Below, piece by piece: positions 15,913-24,384 of a stretch of DNA of 64,000 nucleotides. Source of the DNA: Mycolicibacterium sp. TY81 (GTDB lineage: Bacteria > Actinomycetota > Actinomycetes > Mycobacteriales > Mycobacteriaceae); contig NZ_AP023362.1 in NCBI RefSeq assembly GCF_018326285.1, positions 3,782,001 to 3,846,000 of the forward strand, given 5' to 3'. Both the position numbers and the translations under genes were made by a program. Numbering within the stretch: position 1 is the stretch's first letter; the number at the start of each line of letters is the position of its first letter. The notes under the pieces are model-generated. The model worked only from the letters and a program-made list of their open reading frames with translations, was not told where the DNA came from and ran no database searches.

Positions 15913-16656
15913 GTGTAGGCGCTCGCACCCGGCGGCCAGCAGGCCGTCGTACTCGGCGCGCACCTGGACCGCCCCGGGGAATTCGTGGCCGGCCGAGTAG
16001 CCGGTGGTGACGACCAGCGTCGCCAGCTTGGCGGCCCGTGCCGCGCGGAAACCGCGGGCACCGCCCGCGACCGCCAGTGCACTCTCGGGTCCCAGGCCCA
16101 ACTCCCACAGGGCGTGGCCGTGCAGATCCGGCTCCCGGGTCGGACGCGGCAGATCGTCGGGCGTCACGATGGTCTCGGCGATGCCATCACCCAGCAGCTG
16201 ACGGACCAGCGGCTCCACCCACGACCGGCTGCCGGTGCTGACCACGGCCACCGCCACCCCGGCGCCGAACAATCCGGCCGCCAGGTCGGCGAGGCCGTCG
16301 CGCGGGCTCACGTCACCATCGAGGACCGACGCCTCGAACAGGTCGGTCTTGGTGCGGTACACGTGGGCCGCGATCTCGTTGCTGACCCGCCCGTATCCGC
16401 GCCGGCGCAGCGCCGAGGCGACGCGCCGCTGTTCGTCGGCGATGCGGACCAGCCGGCCGTACTCGGCCACCGACCAGGAGATGTCGAGCCCGTGTTCGGC
16501 GAAGGCGGCGTTGAATGCCACGCGGTGCCCGTCGCGCTCGACATCGGCCAGCGCACCGTCCAGGTCGAAGATCACCGCGCGCAGCGGGTCGATCACGGCA
16601 TGGGCCGGGCGCGCCACATCCCACCAGAACGTGCGCTCCACACAACTCACCGACAT
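15886..16656 (-). CDS. HAD-superfamily hydrolase (phosphatase/phosphoglucomutase-like)
   Basis: This 256-aa protein has the HAD motif I AVIFDLDGALADVE (nucleophile Asp), a helical cap, motif II VAVVSTGSRS and an expected motif IV region that is degenerate: GGARGFRAARAA replaces the usual GDxxxD. Acidic residues that bind Mg2+ are therefore partly missing and activity is uncertain. The start at 16656 (MSVSCVERTF) is chosen over one at 16725, which would add a Gly/Pro-rich stretch with no homology; neither has a strong ribosome-binding site. It is transcribed divergently from the two-component genes at 16821. Confidence 0.7.
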   Translation of the reverse strand: MSVSCVERTFWWDVARPAHAVIDPLRAVIFDLDGALADVERDGHRVAFNAAFAEHGLDISWSVAEYGRLVRIADEQRRVASALRRRGYGRVSNEIAAHVYRTKTDLFEASVLDGDVSPRDGLADLAAGLFGAGVAVAVVSTGSRSWVEPLVRQLLGDGIAETIVTPDDLPRPTREPDLHGHALWELGLGPESALAVAGGARGFRAARAAKLATLVVTTGYSAGHEFPGAVQVRAEYDGLLAAGCERLHKNWWSAQG

Positions 16657-16785
16657 GCGTACAAGGGTGTCCCACGTCACACGTCCCGGGCCTCCCCCCA
16701 ACGGGGGATTGGACCGGGGTAACACTCCGGGACCGTCCAGCCGGTCCTGCCGACCAGCGCCGAATCACGGCTCTAAGGTGATGCC

Positions 16786-16824
16786 ATGAGCACCAGCGAG
16801 AAGCCGAAGGCGGATCGCGCATGA
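16786..16824 (+). CDS. 12-codon upstream ORF overlapping the response-regulator start
   Basis: ATG at 16786 opens MSTSEKPKADRA and its TGA overlaps the ATG of the response regulator at 16821 (ATGA). TAAGGT at 16774-16779 is a good TANNNT -10 box, which would make 16786 the first transcribed codon (leaderless). The arrangement suggests translational coupling of the regulator to a leaderless leader peptide. No other evidence for expression is available. Confidence 0.4.
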   Translation: MSTSEKPKADRA

Positions 16825-17501
16825 CCGCCGAGCCCGATGCCGAGGCCGCCGCGCCGGTACGGCTGATCCTGGTCGACGACCACGAAATGGTCATCGAGGG
16901 ACTCAAGGCCATGCTGGCCGCGTTCAGCGACCGGGTGCGGGTGGTCGGCCAGGCCGTCGGCGCCGAACGTGCCGCCGCGGTGGTCGACGAGCTGCAGCCC
17001 GACATCGTGCTGTGCGATGTGCGGATGCAGGGCGCCAGCGGTCTGGACCTGTGCCGTGAACTGCGCGAGCGCGATCCGGACCGCAAAGTGGTCATGCTGT
17101 CGGTGTACGACGACGAGCAGTACCTGTACCAGGCGCTGCGGGTCGGCGCGGCGGGCTATCTGCTCAAGAGCATCAGCAGCGACGATCTGGTCCGTCAGCT
17201 CGAATTGGTGCACGGCGGGGCGACGGCCATCGACCCGAGCATGGCCGCGCGGGCCGCCGATACCGCCGCCCGCATGCAGCGCGACGAGTTCTGGCCGGGC
17301 GCCCGGCAGGGCCTCACGCAGCGCGAGAGCGAAATCCTGTCGTTCGTCGTCGACGGCCTGTCCAACCGCGGTATCGCCACCCGGCTGGTGATCGGCGAGG
17401 AGACCGTCAAGAGCCACCTGCGATCCATCTACCGCAAGCTCGACGTCAGCGACCGGGCCGGCGCGGTGGCCACCGCGCTGCGGGAGGGCATCTACCGATG
17501 A
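16821..17501 (+). CDS. NarL/FixJ-type response regulator
   Basis: This 226-aa regulator has a receiver domain (acidic pair D19-D20, phospho-acceptor D66 in LCDVRMQGASG, SVYDDEQYLYQALRVGAAGYLLK) and a C-terminal LuxR-type helix-turn-helix (LTQRESEILSFVVDGLSNRGIA, ETVKSHLRSIYRKLDV). It overlaps the following sensor kinase gene by 4 nt (ATGA), so the pair is co-translated. Target genes are unknown. No Shine-Dalgarno sequence lies close to the ATG, but a 12-codon upstream ORF ends on it, suggesting coupling. Confidence 0.93.
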   Translation: MTAEPDAEAAAPVRLILVDDHEMVIEGLKAMLAAFSDRVRVVGQAVGAERAAAVVDELQPDIVLCDVRMQGASGLDLCRELRERDPDRKVVMLSVYDDEQYLYQALRVGAAGYLLKSISSDDLVRQLELVHGGATAIDPSMAARAADTAARMQRDEFWPGARQGLTQRESEILSFVVDGLSNRGIATRLVIGEETVKSHLRSIYRKLDVSDRAGAVATALREGIYR

Positions 17502-18694
17502 CACCGCGCAATGAGGTGCTGACCGCCGACCGCGAGCTGGCCCTGCTGCGCGAGCTGATCCAGGCCGCCTCGAGCGGACCCGGCGTCGAGCCGCTGGCCG
17601 CGGCGGCGGCCCGGATGATCACCGCGGCCACCGGCACCGACGTCTGCTTCGTCCATGTTCTCGACGACACCGAGCGATCGCTGACGTTGACGGGCGCGAC
17701 CCCGCCGTTCGACCAGGAGGTGGGCAAGATCCGGCTCCCGCTCGGCGAAGGCGTCTCCGGGTGGGTGGCCAGCAACCGCGAACCTGTGGTGATCAGTCAC
17801 GACAAGGAATCCGACCCCCGGTACCGGCCGTTCGAATCGCTGCGCGGCAGTGACTTCGCGTCGATGGTGTCGGTGCCGATGGAGACCGACCCGGGCGGGC
17901 TGGTCGGCGTGCTCAATGTGCACACCGTGGAGCGCCGGGAGTTCACTGCCCGCGACGTGGAGCTGCTGCTGGTCATCGGCCGGCTCATCGCCGGGGCCAT
18001 GCATCAGGCCCGGCTGCACCGCCAGCTCGTCGCCCGCGAACGGGCCCACGAGAACTTCGTCGAGCAGGTCATCGAGGCCCAGGAGATCGAGCGCCGCCGA
18101 CTGGCCGGCGACATCCACGACGGCATCTCGCAGCGGCTGGTGACGCTGTCGTACCGGCTCGACGCGGCCAGCCGGGCGGTCGGGACCGACGCCGCCGTCG
18201 CGGCCGAACAGCTGACGCTGGCCCGGGAACTGGTGGACCTGACGCTCGGCGAGGCCCGCGCCGCCATCGGGAATCTGCGCCCGCCCGTGCTCGACGATCT
18301 GGGGCTGGCCGGCGGACTGGCCAGCCTCGCGCGCTCCATCGGTCAGCTCGACGTCGACGTCGAGCTGACCGACGTCCGCCTCCCCGACCACATCGAGCTG
18401 GCGCTGTACCGCATCGCGCAGGAATGCCTGCAGAACGTCGTGAAGCACGCCCACGCCAGCAATGCGCTGCTGAAGTTCGCCGCCGACGCGGAGCACGCCC
18501 GGCTCGAGATCATCGACAACGGCATCGGCTTCGACACCTTCGAGCGCCCGCTGGGCGCCGACGAGACCGGCGGCTACGGCTTGCTGTCGATGGCCGAGCG
18601 CGCCGAGATCGTCGGCGGCCGGCTGAACATCCGGTCCCGGCCCGGCTCGGGGACCATCGTCACCGCCACCATCCCGCTGCCGTCGACGAACTGA
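17498..18694 (+). CDS. GAF-domain sensor histidine kinase (HisKA_3 type)
   Basis: This 398-aa soluble kinase has a GAF domain (about 15-165: DVCFVHVLDD, LPLGEGVSGWVA, MVSVPM, VGVLNVHT), the HisKA_3 dimerisation segment with H207 in RRRLAGDIHDGISQRL and a HATPase_c domain (EQCLQN-type N-box ECLQNVVKHAHAS, DNGIGF, GYGLLSMAERA). The architecture is that of NarL-partner kinases, as in the DevS/LiaS group. No membrane segment is present, so it senses a cytoplasmic signal; the GAF ligand cannot be told. It is the cognate partner of the regulator at 16821. Confidence 0.92.
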   Translation: MTPRNEVLTADRELALLRELIQAASSGPGVEPLAAAAARMITAATGTDVCFVHVLDDTERSLTLTGATPPFDQEVGKIRLPLGEGVSGWVASNREPVVISHDKESDPRYRPFESLRGSDFASMVSVPMETDPGGLVGVLNVHTVERREFTARDVELLLVIGRLIAGAMHQARLHRQLVARERAHENFVEQVIEAQEIERRRLAGDIHDGISQRLVTLSYRLDAASRAVGTDAAVAAEQLTLARELVDLTLGEARAAIGNLRPPVLDDLGLAGGLASLARSIGQLDVDVELTDVRLPDHIELALYRIAQECLQNVVKHAHASNALLKFAADAEHARLEIIDNGIGFDTFERPLGADETGGYGLLSMAERAEIVGGRLNIRSRPGSGTIVTATIPLPSTN

Positions 18695-18760
18695 GACGAC
18701 TCTCCCCTCAGAGTTGCTAGATTTCACTTGCCGTGCATCATGCGGTCATCTCGGCAAATT

Positions 18761-18789
18761 TTGACAACGCCCGCAAAATGCCGAACCAT
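18761..18789 (+). promoter_or_regulatory. Possible promoter of the GGDEF-EAL gene
   Basis: TTGACA (18761-18766), 17 bp, AACCAT (18784-18789). The -35 box is perfect and the -10 box weak. The GTG start lies 23 bp further. Confidence 0.35.
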
Positions 18790-18811
18790 CGAGGCTGACA
18801 TGGGGGTGTAG

Positions 18812-21136
18812 GTGCGCACAGGCAACACAAACGCGATCATCGGCGCTGCCGCGATCATCTTCGCCGTGTTCGGCTATCTGGTGATCACCGGTGACCATGA
18901 CACGGCGGCGGCACGTCTCACCAACGACATCGGACTGACCGCCTTCAGCAGCCTTGCCTGCCTGGCCGCTGTGGCCGCCTACCGGGCCAACCGTGGCCGG
19001 CGTCGGCGCGCCTGGCTGGCACTGGCGATCGGGATGGCAGGCTGGGTCGTCGGCAACCTGACCCTGCTCTATCACCACGCCGTGCTCGGATCGCCGCCCG
19101 CGTTTCCGTCGGTCGCCGACGCCGCGTTCCTGCTGCTGCCGTGCACCGTGGTGGTCGCGTCCGTCGGGAAGGTGCGGCCCGACCGCATGTCGGCCCTGCG
19201 CCCCGTGCTGGACGGCGTGATCGTCGCCTCCGCGTTGTTCCTCGTGTGCTGGGTGCTGGTCCTGGAGGATCTGTTCACCTCCGCGCATTCCAGCTGGATC
19301 GCGACCGCGGTGTCGGTGGCGTTCCCGATCTCGGACGTCGTCATGATCACGCTGGCCGTGTTGACGGTGGGTTCGACGGTGCCGGGCAAACGCCAGGCCA
19401 TCGTCCTGGTCTGCACGGGACTGATCATCGTCGCGGTGGCCGACAGCATCTGGATATACGTTCTGGCGCAAGCGAATTCGACCAGCCCGGTGGCGGTCGT
19501 CTGCTGGGCGGCGGGCCTGGTGCTGTTCAGCGCCGGCGGGCTGATCGATGCGCGCACACCACCGTCGGCGACCCGGCGGAAACGGCAGCCGCTGTCCGAT
19601 CCGCTGCTCTGGCTACCGTATTCGCCGATGGTGGCCGCGGTGGTCGTCGGGCTCTTCGACCTCTGGCCGGTGACCAACGACAAACCGGTGCTGATCGCCG
19701 CCTCGGTGCTCGTGATGACGGCGCTGGTCCGGCAGCTCATCGTGCTGATCCAGAATCGGCGGTTGTTGTTCGACCTGGCCGAGCAGACCAGGCGCGATCC
19801 GTTGACGGGTCTGGGAAATCGGTTGATGTTCAACGATCACCTCGATGCGGCCATCCGGTCCCGCGGCGACGATCGGATTCCCGTCGCCGTGCTCGCGCTC
19901 GACCTGGACGACTTCAAGATGGTGAACGACAACCTCGGGCACCCGAGCGGTGACGAGCTGTTGGTCGACGTCGCGAGCCGGCTGAAGAGCACGGTGCCGG
20001 CCGAGCACACCGTGGCCCGGCTGGGCGGCGACGAATTCGCCGTTCTCATCCGGTCGGCACCGAATGCGGCAACCACCATCGCCGAGCGGATCATCGAGGC
20101 GTTCGACGCACCGTTCTCGCTCAACAGCGAGAAGGTCTTCATCCACGCGAGTGTCGGGTTGGCGATCACCCCCGCCGACGAACCAGACGTCACCGCTGAC
20201 GATCTGATGCAGCAGGCCGACATCGCGCTGTACGCCGCCAAGCGGACCGGCATCGGCGGCGTACAGACCTTCTCCGCGGACATGCGCCAGGTCTCGCGGC
20301 TGGACCTGCCGCAGCGGTGGAGCGACAGCGGTCGGATCCAGCCGCCCGCCCAAGCCGGTGTGCAACTGCTCGGGCAACTGCGCCGTGCCATCGGCGACTC
20401 CGAGTTGAAGTTGGTGTATCAGCCCAAAGTGCTGCTGGCCACCGGCGAAATCGTCGGTGTGGAGGCGTTGCCCCGCTGGCCCCATCCCGAGCTCGGCCTG
20501 CTGACCCCGTCCGAGTTTCTGCCGTTGATCCGGCGTAACGGCCTGATCGGCTCGGTTACCGACACGGTGCTCAAGCAAGCGGTCCTGGACGCCTCGACCT
20601 GGTTCGGGACGGGATATCGCAATGTGCCGGTCGCCATCAACCTCTTCGCGCAGTCGCTGACCGACGTCGATCTGGCCGATCGCATAGGGACCATCCTCGC
20701 CGAGCACTCACTGCCACCGAGCGCCCTCACCGTGGAGATCACCGAGCAGATGCTGCTGTCGAACATGAGCCGGACGGAGGTGGTCATCGATCGGCTCCGG
20801 AAGTCGGGTCTGCGGGTGTCGATCGACGACTTCGGGTCCGGCTACTCGACCACGAGTTACCTGCGCGACCTGCCGGTCGATGAACTCAAACTCGACCGCG
20901 AGTTCGTGCTGCCGATGACGCACAATCCCCGCGCCGCCGCCATCGTTCGATCGGTGATCAACCTGACCCACGCCCTGAACATCGCGAGCGTCGCCGAAGG
21001 AGTCGAAGACGCCGCGACCGCCGAGCAGCTCTCGGCGTACGGGTGCGATATCGGCCAGGGCTACTACTTCGCCAAACCGATGTTCGCCGAATCGCTGCGG
21101 CCCCTGATCGAATCGCGGAATCCGCTGCGGCGCTGA
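18812..21136 (+). CDS. Membrane-bound GGDEF-EAL cyclic-di-GMP enzyme
   Basis: This is a 774-aa protein. About 290 N-terminal residues hold roughly eight hydrophobic segments. A GGDEF domain follows (RRDPLTGLGNRLMF, intact signature LGGDEFAVL at about 403-410) and then an EAL domain (VEALPRW at about 550, LTVEITEQML, SIDDFGSGYSTTSYL at about 670, AEGVEDAATAEQL). Both catalytic signatures are intact, so it may make and break c-di-GMP. In the substrate loop Pro replaces the common Leu/Val after EAL. The start is GTG at 18812 with GGGGGTG just upstream. No neighbouring gene indicates what it controls. Confidence 0.9.
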   Translation: MRTGNTNAIIGAAAIIFAVFGYLVITGDHDTAAARLTNDIGLTAFSSLACLAAVAAYRANRGRRRRAWLALAIGMAGWVVGNLTLLYHHAVLGSPPAFPSVADAAFLLLPCTVVVASVGKVRPDRMSALRPVLDGVIVASALFLVCWVLVLEDLFTSAHSSWIATAVSVAFPISDVVMITLAVLTVGSTVPGKRQAIVLVCTGLIIVAVADSIWIYVLAQANSTSPVAVVCWAAGLVLFSAGGLIDARTPPSATRRKRQPLSDPLLWLPYSPMVAAVVVGLFDLWPVTNDKPVLIAASVLVMTALVRQLIVLIQNRRLLFDLAEQTRRDPLTGLGNRLMFNDHLDAAIRSRGDDRIPVAVLALDLDDFKMVNDNLGHPSGDELLVDVASRLKSTVPAEHTVARLGGDEFAVLIRSAPNAATTIAERIIEAFDAPFSLNSEKVFIHASVGLAITPADEPDVTADDLMQQADIALYAAKRTGIGGVQTFSADMRQVSRLDLPQRWSDSGRIQPPAQAGVQLLGQLRRAIGDSELKLVYQPKVLLATGEIVGVEALPRWPHPELGLLTPSEFLPLIRRNGLIGSVTDTVLKQAVLDASTWFGTGYRNVPVAINLFAQSLTDVDLADRIGTILAEHSLPPSALTVEITEQMLLSNMSRTEVVIDRLRKSGLRVSIDDFGSGYSTTSYLRDLPVDELKLDREFVLPMTHNPRAAAIVRSVINLTHALNIASVAEGVEDAATAEQLSAYGCDIGQGYYFAKPMFAESLRPLIESRNPLRR

Positions 21137-21141
21137 GCCGG

Positions 21142-21630
21142 TCAGAAGTCGCCGGCGGTGCGGCGCAGGGTCTCGATCGCATCGACCAGCGCCGCGGACT
21201 GTTCGTCGGACATCCCGACGTCAGCGAACACCTCCTTGTTGAGGGTCACCGTGGCGTCCTCGACCGTCGAGCGGCCCACCTCGGTCAACCGCACCAGGGT
21301 GGTCCGCCCGTCGGTGGGGTGCGGCACCCGCTCGACGAGACCATCGGCCTCGAGCCGCCGGATGGCATGGGTGACGCTCGTGACGTGCACCTGCAGCCGG
21401 TCGGACGCCTTGGTGATCGGCAGCGCGCCACTACCGCTGAACGCCAGCAGCCGCAGCAATTCGTAGCGGGAAAAGCTCAGGTCATAGGGCCGCAGCGCAG
21501 TCTCCACGCGCGCCAGCAGAATCTGGTGGGCCCGCATCACCGACGTCACCGCGACCATGCCGTCGGCGACGTCGCCCCAGCCGGCCCGCTCCCAGTTGGC
21601 CCGGGCCCGGGCGATGGGGTCACTGCTCAC
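21142..21630 (-). CDS. MarR-family transcriptional regulator
   Basis: This 162-aa protein has the MarR winged-helix layout: LRPYDLSFSRYELLRLLAFSG, the recognition helix LQVHVTSVTHAIRRLEADGLVERV and the wing HPTDGRTTLVRLTEVGR. It lies 39 bp after the aminotransferase gene on the same strand and could be the last gene of the SigL-linked operon or an independent gene. It converges with the GGDEF-EAL gene, 5 bp between stops. Its ligand is unknown. Confidence 0.88.
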   Translation of the reverse strand: MSSDPIARARANWERAGWGDVADGMVAVTSVMRAHQILLARVETALRPYDLSFSRYELLRLLAFSGSGALPITKASDRLQVHVTSVTHAIRRLEADGLVERVPHPTDGRTTLVRLTEVGRSTVEDATVTLNKEVFADVGMSDEQSAALVDAIETLRRTAGDF

Positions 21631-21669
21631 CGCTCATTCATACCGCACCGGACCCCTCGGCCGATGCAG

Positions 21670-22713
21670 TCAGGCCCCGACGCCCGTCCCGTCCACCGCC
21701 TTACGGATGGCCGCCAGCACCGCGCGCGACGACCTGCGGTCCCCGACGGTGATCCGGACGCCGCCGTAGGCGTAGCTGCGCACCCGCGGGCCGTCGTCGC
21801 CGAACTCCCAGGCCCGCGCCCCGCTCGGCAGATAGACGAAGTTGGCGTGACTGTCGGTGCAGTACACGCCCATCGAGCGCAGCCGTGCCCGCAGAAACGC
21901 CCCTTCCGAGGCGATCATCCGGATACGTTGCCGCAGTTGATCTTCCGCATCGTAGGACGCGGCGACGGCCACCAGGCCGGTGATCCCGATCCCGAACGGC
22001 AGCTGCATACCCCACAGGTCGCGGGCGAGCGACGGCGCACACACGCCGTAGCCGATGCGCAGGCCGGCCAGTCCGTAGGCCTTCGAAAAGGTGCGCACCA
22101 CAACCAGATTGGGATACCGCACCACGAGCGACGGGATGTCCAGGCACTGCTCGGGGGCCAGGAATTCGACGTACGCCTCGTCCAGCAGGACGACGGTGCC
22201 CGACGGCACCCGGTCCAGGAACCGGTACAGGTCGGCGGCCGACTCGACCGTCCCGGTCGGGTTGTGCGGACGGCAGATCACCACCACGCGGGCCCGCGCC
22301 GCGGCCGCCGCCATGGCGTCGAGGTCATGGTGACCGTGCCGGTCCAGCGGCACGGTCACCGACCGCAGTCGCGCCATCTGCGCGAAGATCGGGTAGCCGT
22401 CGAAGGTCGGTGACGCCGTCACCAGCACATCGCCGGGGTGCGTGACGGCCTGCAGCACCTGCAGGATGACGCCCGTGGCGCCCGCACCGACGAGCACCTG
22501 GTCATCGGCGACGCCGACGTGTCCGGCGATCAGCGACCGCAGCCGCTGCGGCAGGAACTCCGGATACCGGTTCACCACACCGATCGACGCGGTGAGCGCG
22601 GCCCGCACCGCAGGCAGTGGCGGGAACGGATTCTCGTTGAGCGCCAACGCCAGCGGGTCGTCCGCGGCGGGTAGCGAACCGACCGCATCGGCCAACGCGC
22701 ACGTGGGCGTCAT
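21670..22713 (-). CDS. HisC-like PLP-dependent aminotransferase
   Basis: This 347-aa fold-type I aminotransferase resembles histidinol-phosphate or aromatic aminotransferases: NENPFPPLP substrate segment, GAGATGVI phosphate turn, CRPHNPTGT, LLDEAYVEF and Schiff-base Lys K211 in RTFSKAYGLAGLRIGYG. Its start overlaps the stop of the KAS III-like gene by 4 nt. Because it ends a four-gene operon with TPP-, SRPBCC- and KAS-like partners, it is more likely to transaminate a pathway intermediate than to serve histidine synthesis. The substrate is unknown. Confidence 0.85.
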   Translation of the reverse strand: MTPTCALADAVGSLPAADDPLALALNENPFPPLPAVRAALTASIGVVNRYPEFLPQRLRSLIAGHVGVADDQVLVGAGATGVILQVLQAVTHPGDVLVTASPTFDGYPIFAQMARLRSVTVPLDRHGHHDLDAMAAAAARARVVVICRPHNPTGTVESAADLYRFLDRVPSGTVVLLDEAYVEFLAPEQCLDIPSLVVRYPNLVVVRTFSKAYGLAGLRIGYGVCAPSLARDLWGMQLPFGIGITGLVAVAASYDAEDQLRQRIRMIASEGAFLRARLRSMGVYCTDSHANFVYLPSGARAWEFGDDGPRVRSYAYGGVRITVGDRRSSRAVLAAIRKAVDGTGVGA

Positions 22714-23729
22714 CGCTGTCCGCCCCAGCGCACGGCGGCCGCACCGGCGAAGTCACCGGCGTGCGCGAAGGCCGCCATCATCACGACGTCACCCTCGCCG
22801 ACCTGTCCGTCGGTGATCGCCCGGTCCAGGTTGACGGGCACGCCGGCGGCGAACAGGTTGCCGCACTCGTCGAACGTGTCGCGGTGCTTCGACTCGGGCA
22901 GTTCCAGGGCCTCGCGCCAGTTCCGCAGGAACACGCGGTTCGGCTGATTGGTGACCAGCAGGCCGATGTCCTTGGGCGCCAGCCCGATCCGGTCGCACAC
23001 CGCGTACGCCACCTCGGGCACCTGACGGTTGCCCCGGGCCAGCACTTTGGTGATCTTGCTCTCGGTGAAGCCGATGCAGCCCTCGCCGGGCCCGGCCTGC
23101 CACCATTTGCGCGGCGGGTCGACCGACATCGTCATGTCACCGGCGTATTCGCCGTAGGTGCGGCATTCGACGTCGAGGATCGGCGAAACATCAGAGGCCG
23201 CAACGAGTCCCACCGCGGCACCGTCACCGGGTACCGACGCCTGCGCCTTGGGTCGAATGGTGACCTGGTCGAAGACCTGGCCCGCCGCGTTCTGCGCCAC
23301 CGCCACCAACGCGGTACGCCCCTCCCCGGAGGCGATCAACTGCTTGGCCAGCTTGAGGCCCAGGATGAAGGCCGCGCACCCGCCGTTGTGCAGGTCGATC
23401 ACCCAGTTCGGCTTCATGCCAAGCCGATTGGCCATACCGCCACCGCCGCCGTAGAACGGCATGTCGGGCAACTGGGTGTGGGTGATCAGGATGTCGACGT
23501 CGGCGAGGGCGTCGGAGCCGTGCCGGTCGACGAGGCCCGCCGCCGCCCGCTCGACCATGTCGATGGCCGTCTCGTCGGGTGCCACGTGGTGGCGGAACTT
23601 CGGCGCCCGGAACATCAGGTTGTCCCGCAGGTCGTCGGAATCGGCGAACTGCGCGTAGTAGTCGGCGCTGATCGGCTCGCCCGGAAGATAGGTCGAAACG
23701 TCGAGCAGGCTCACAACTGGTTGGCTCAT
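22710..23729 (-). CDS. KAS III-like (FabH-fold) condensing enzyme or acyltransferase
   Basis: This 339-aa thiolase-fold protein has the nucleophile C118 in DLHNGGCAAFILGL and an Asn in DECGNLFAAGVP (N291), as in FabH. The His of the usual HQAN motif is replaced by Asn (TNQPN, N261). Loss of this His argues against ordinary malonyl-ACP decarboxylation and for an acyl-transfer or atypical condensation role. It starts 7 bp after the SRPBCC gene and overlaps the aminotransferase gene by 4 nt, so it acts in the same pathway. Confidence 0.85.
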   Translation of the reverse strand: MSQPVVSLLDVSTYLPGEPISADYYAQFADSDDLRDNLMFRAPKFRHHVAPDETAIDMVERAAAGLVDRHGSDALADVDILITHTQLPDMPFYGGGGGMANRLGMKPNWVIDLHNGGCAAFILGLKLAKQLIASGEGRTALVAVAQNAAGQVFDQVTIRPKAQASVPGDGAAVGLVAASDVSPILDVECRTYGEYAGDMTMSVDPPRKWWQAGPGEGCIGFTESKITKVLARGNRQVPEVAYAVCDRIGLAPKDIGLLVTNQPNRVFLRNWREALELPESKHRDTFDECGNLFAAGVPVNLDRAITDGQVGEGDVVMMAAFAHAGDFAGAAAVRWGGQR

Positions 23730-23736
23730 GCGTGAC

Positions 23737-24384
23737 TCACTTCATCCAGGCCGGGGTGATCGGCAGACCGTTGCGGTGCCGGTATTCGGCAATCGCCTTG
23801 AGGTTGTCCAGTTCCAGGCGGTGGCCCGCCCCGAACATGTCCCAGAAGTCCCCGACCCACACGGGTCGCTGTGCGGGCGCGGTCTCCGGGTAGGGGTTGT
23901 TGTCGTAGAACGGGTGGTGGCAGTTGGTCCACAGCACCACCGAACCCGGCTTGTTGAGCACGACCTGGGCGTCGACGACGCGCATCAGGTAGATCATCCA
24001 GAGGTGCCGGCCCTGGTCCCAGGCACAGTGGTAGTCGACGGTCATCGCCTCGCGGTTCGCCACTGTGCGCGTGTAGATTTCGGTCTCCGAGCCCAGCCGG
24101 TCGTAGGCCAGCCAGAGGCCCGGTTCCTCGGTCTCGGTGAATCCGCGCAGACTGTAGGTCCACTCCTCGAGGCTGCGGGTGTCCGCCAGGTACTCGAACA
24201 GTTCCTCCGGCGGGCAGTCGATGTAGTCGTTGACGGTGCAGTAGCCACCGAAGACGACGTCGTGCGGGTATACCGACCGCATCATCTCCATGATGATGGG
24301 CGTGGCCTTTTCCCGCGGCGCGTTCTCGATGCGGGTCACGCCGTCGATGGGTAGGGCGATGTCTTCAAGCGCGGGCAGCGACAT
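23737..24384 (-). CDS. SRPBCC/START-fold protein
   Basis: This 215-aa protein has the helix-grip pattern of the polyketide-cyclase/SRPBCC superfamily: TVNDYIDCPPEELFEYLADTRSLEEWT followed by alternating strands ending in MVDY-type segments. It probably binds or cyclises a hydrophobic intermediate. It overlaps the end of the TPP-enzyme gene by 20 nt, starting at the ATG at 24384, and is followed after 7 bp by the KAS III-like gene. Tight packing implies a stoichiometric partner in the pathway. Confidence 0.75.
   Translation of the reverse strand: MSLPALEDIALPIDGVTRIENAPREKATPIIMEMMRSVYPHDVVFGGYCTVNDYIDCPPEELFEYLADTRSLEEWTYSLRGFTETEEPGLWLAYDRLGSETEIYTRTVANREAMTVDYHCAWDQGRHLWMIYLMRVVDAQVVLNKPGSVVLWTNCHHPFYDNNPYPETAPAQRPVWVGDFWDMFGAGHRLELDNLKAIAEYRHRNGLPITPAWMK

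Noticed and set aside
22710..23729. Housekeeping FabH of fatty acid synthesis
   Set aside because: The HQAN His is absent and the gene sits in a specialised operon.
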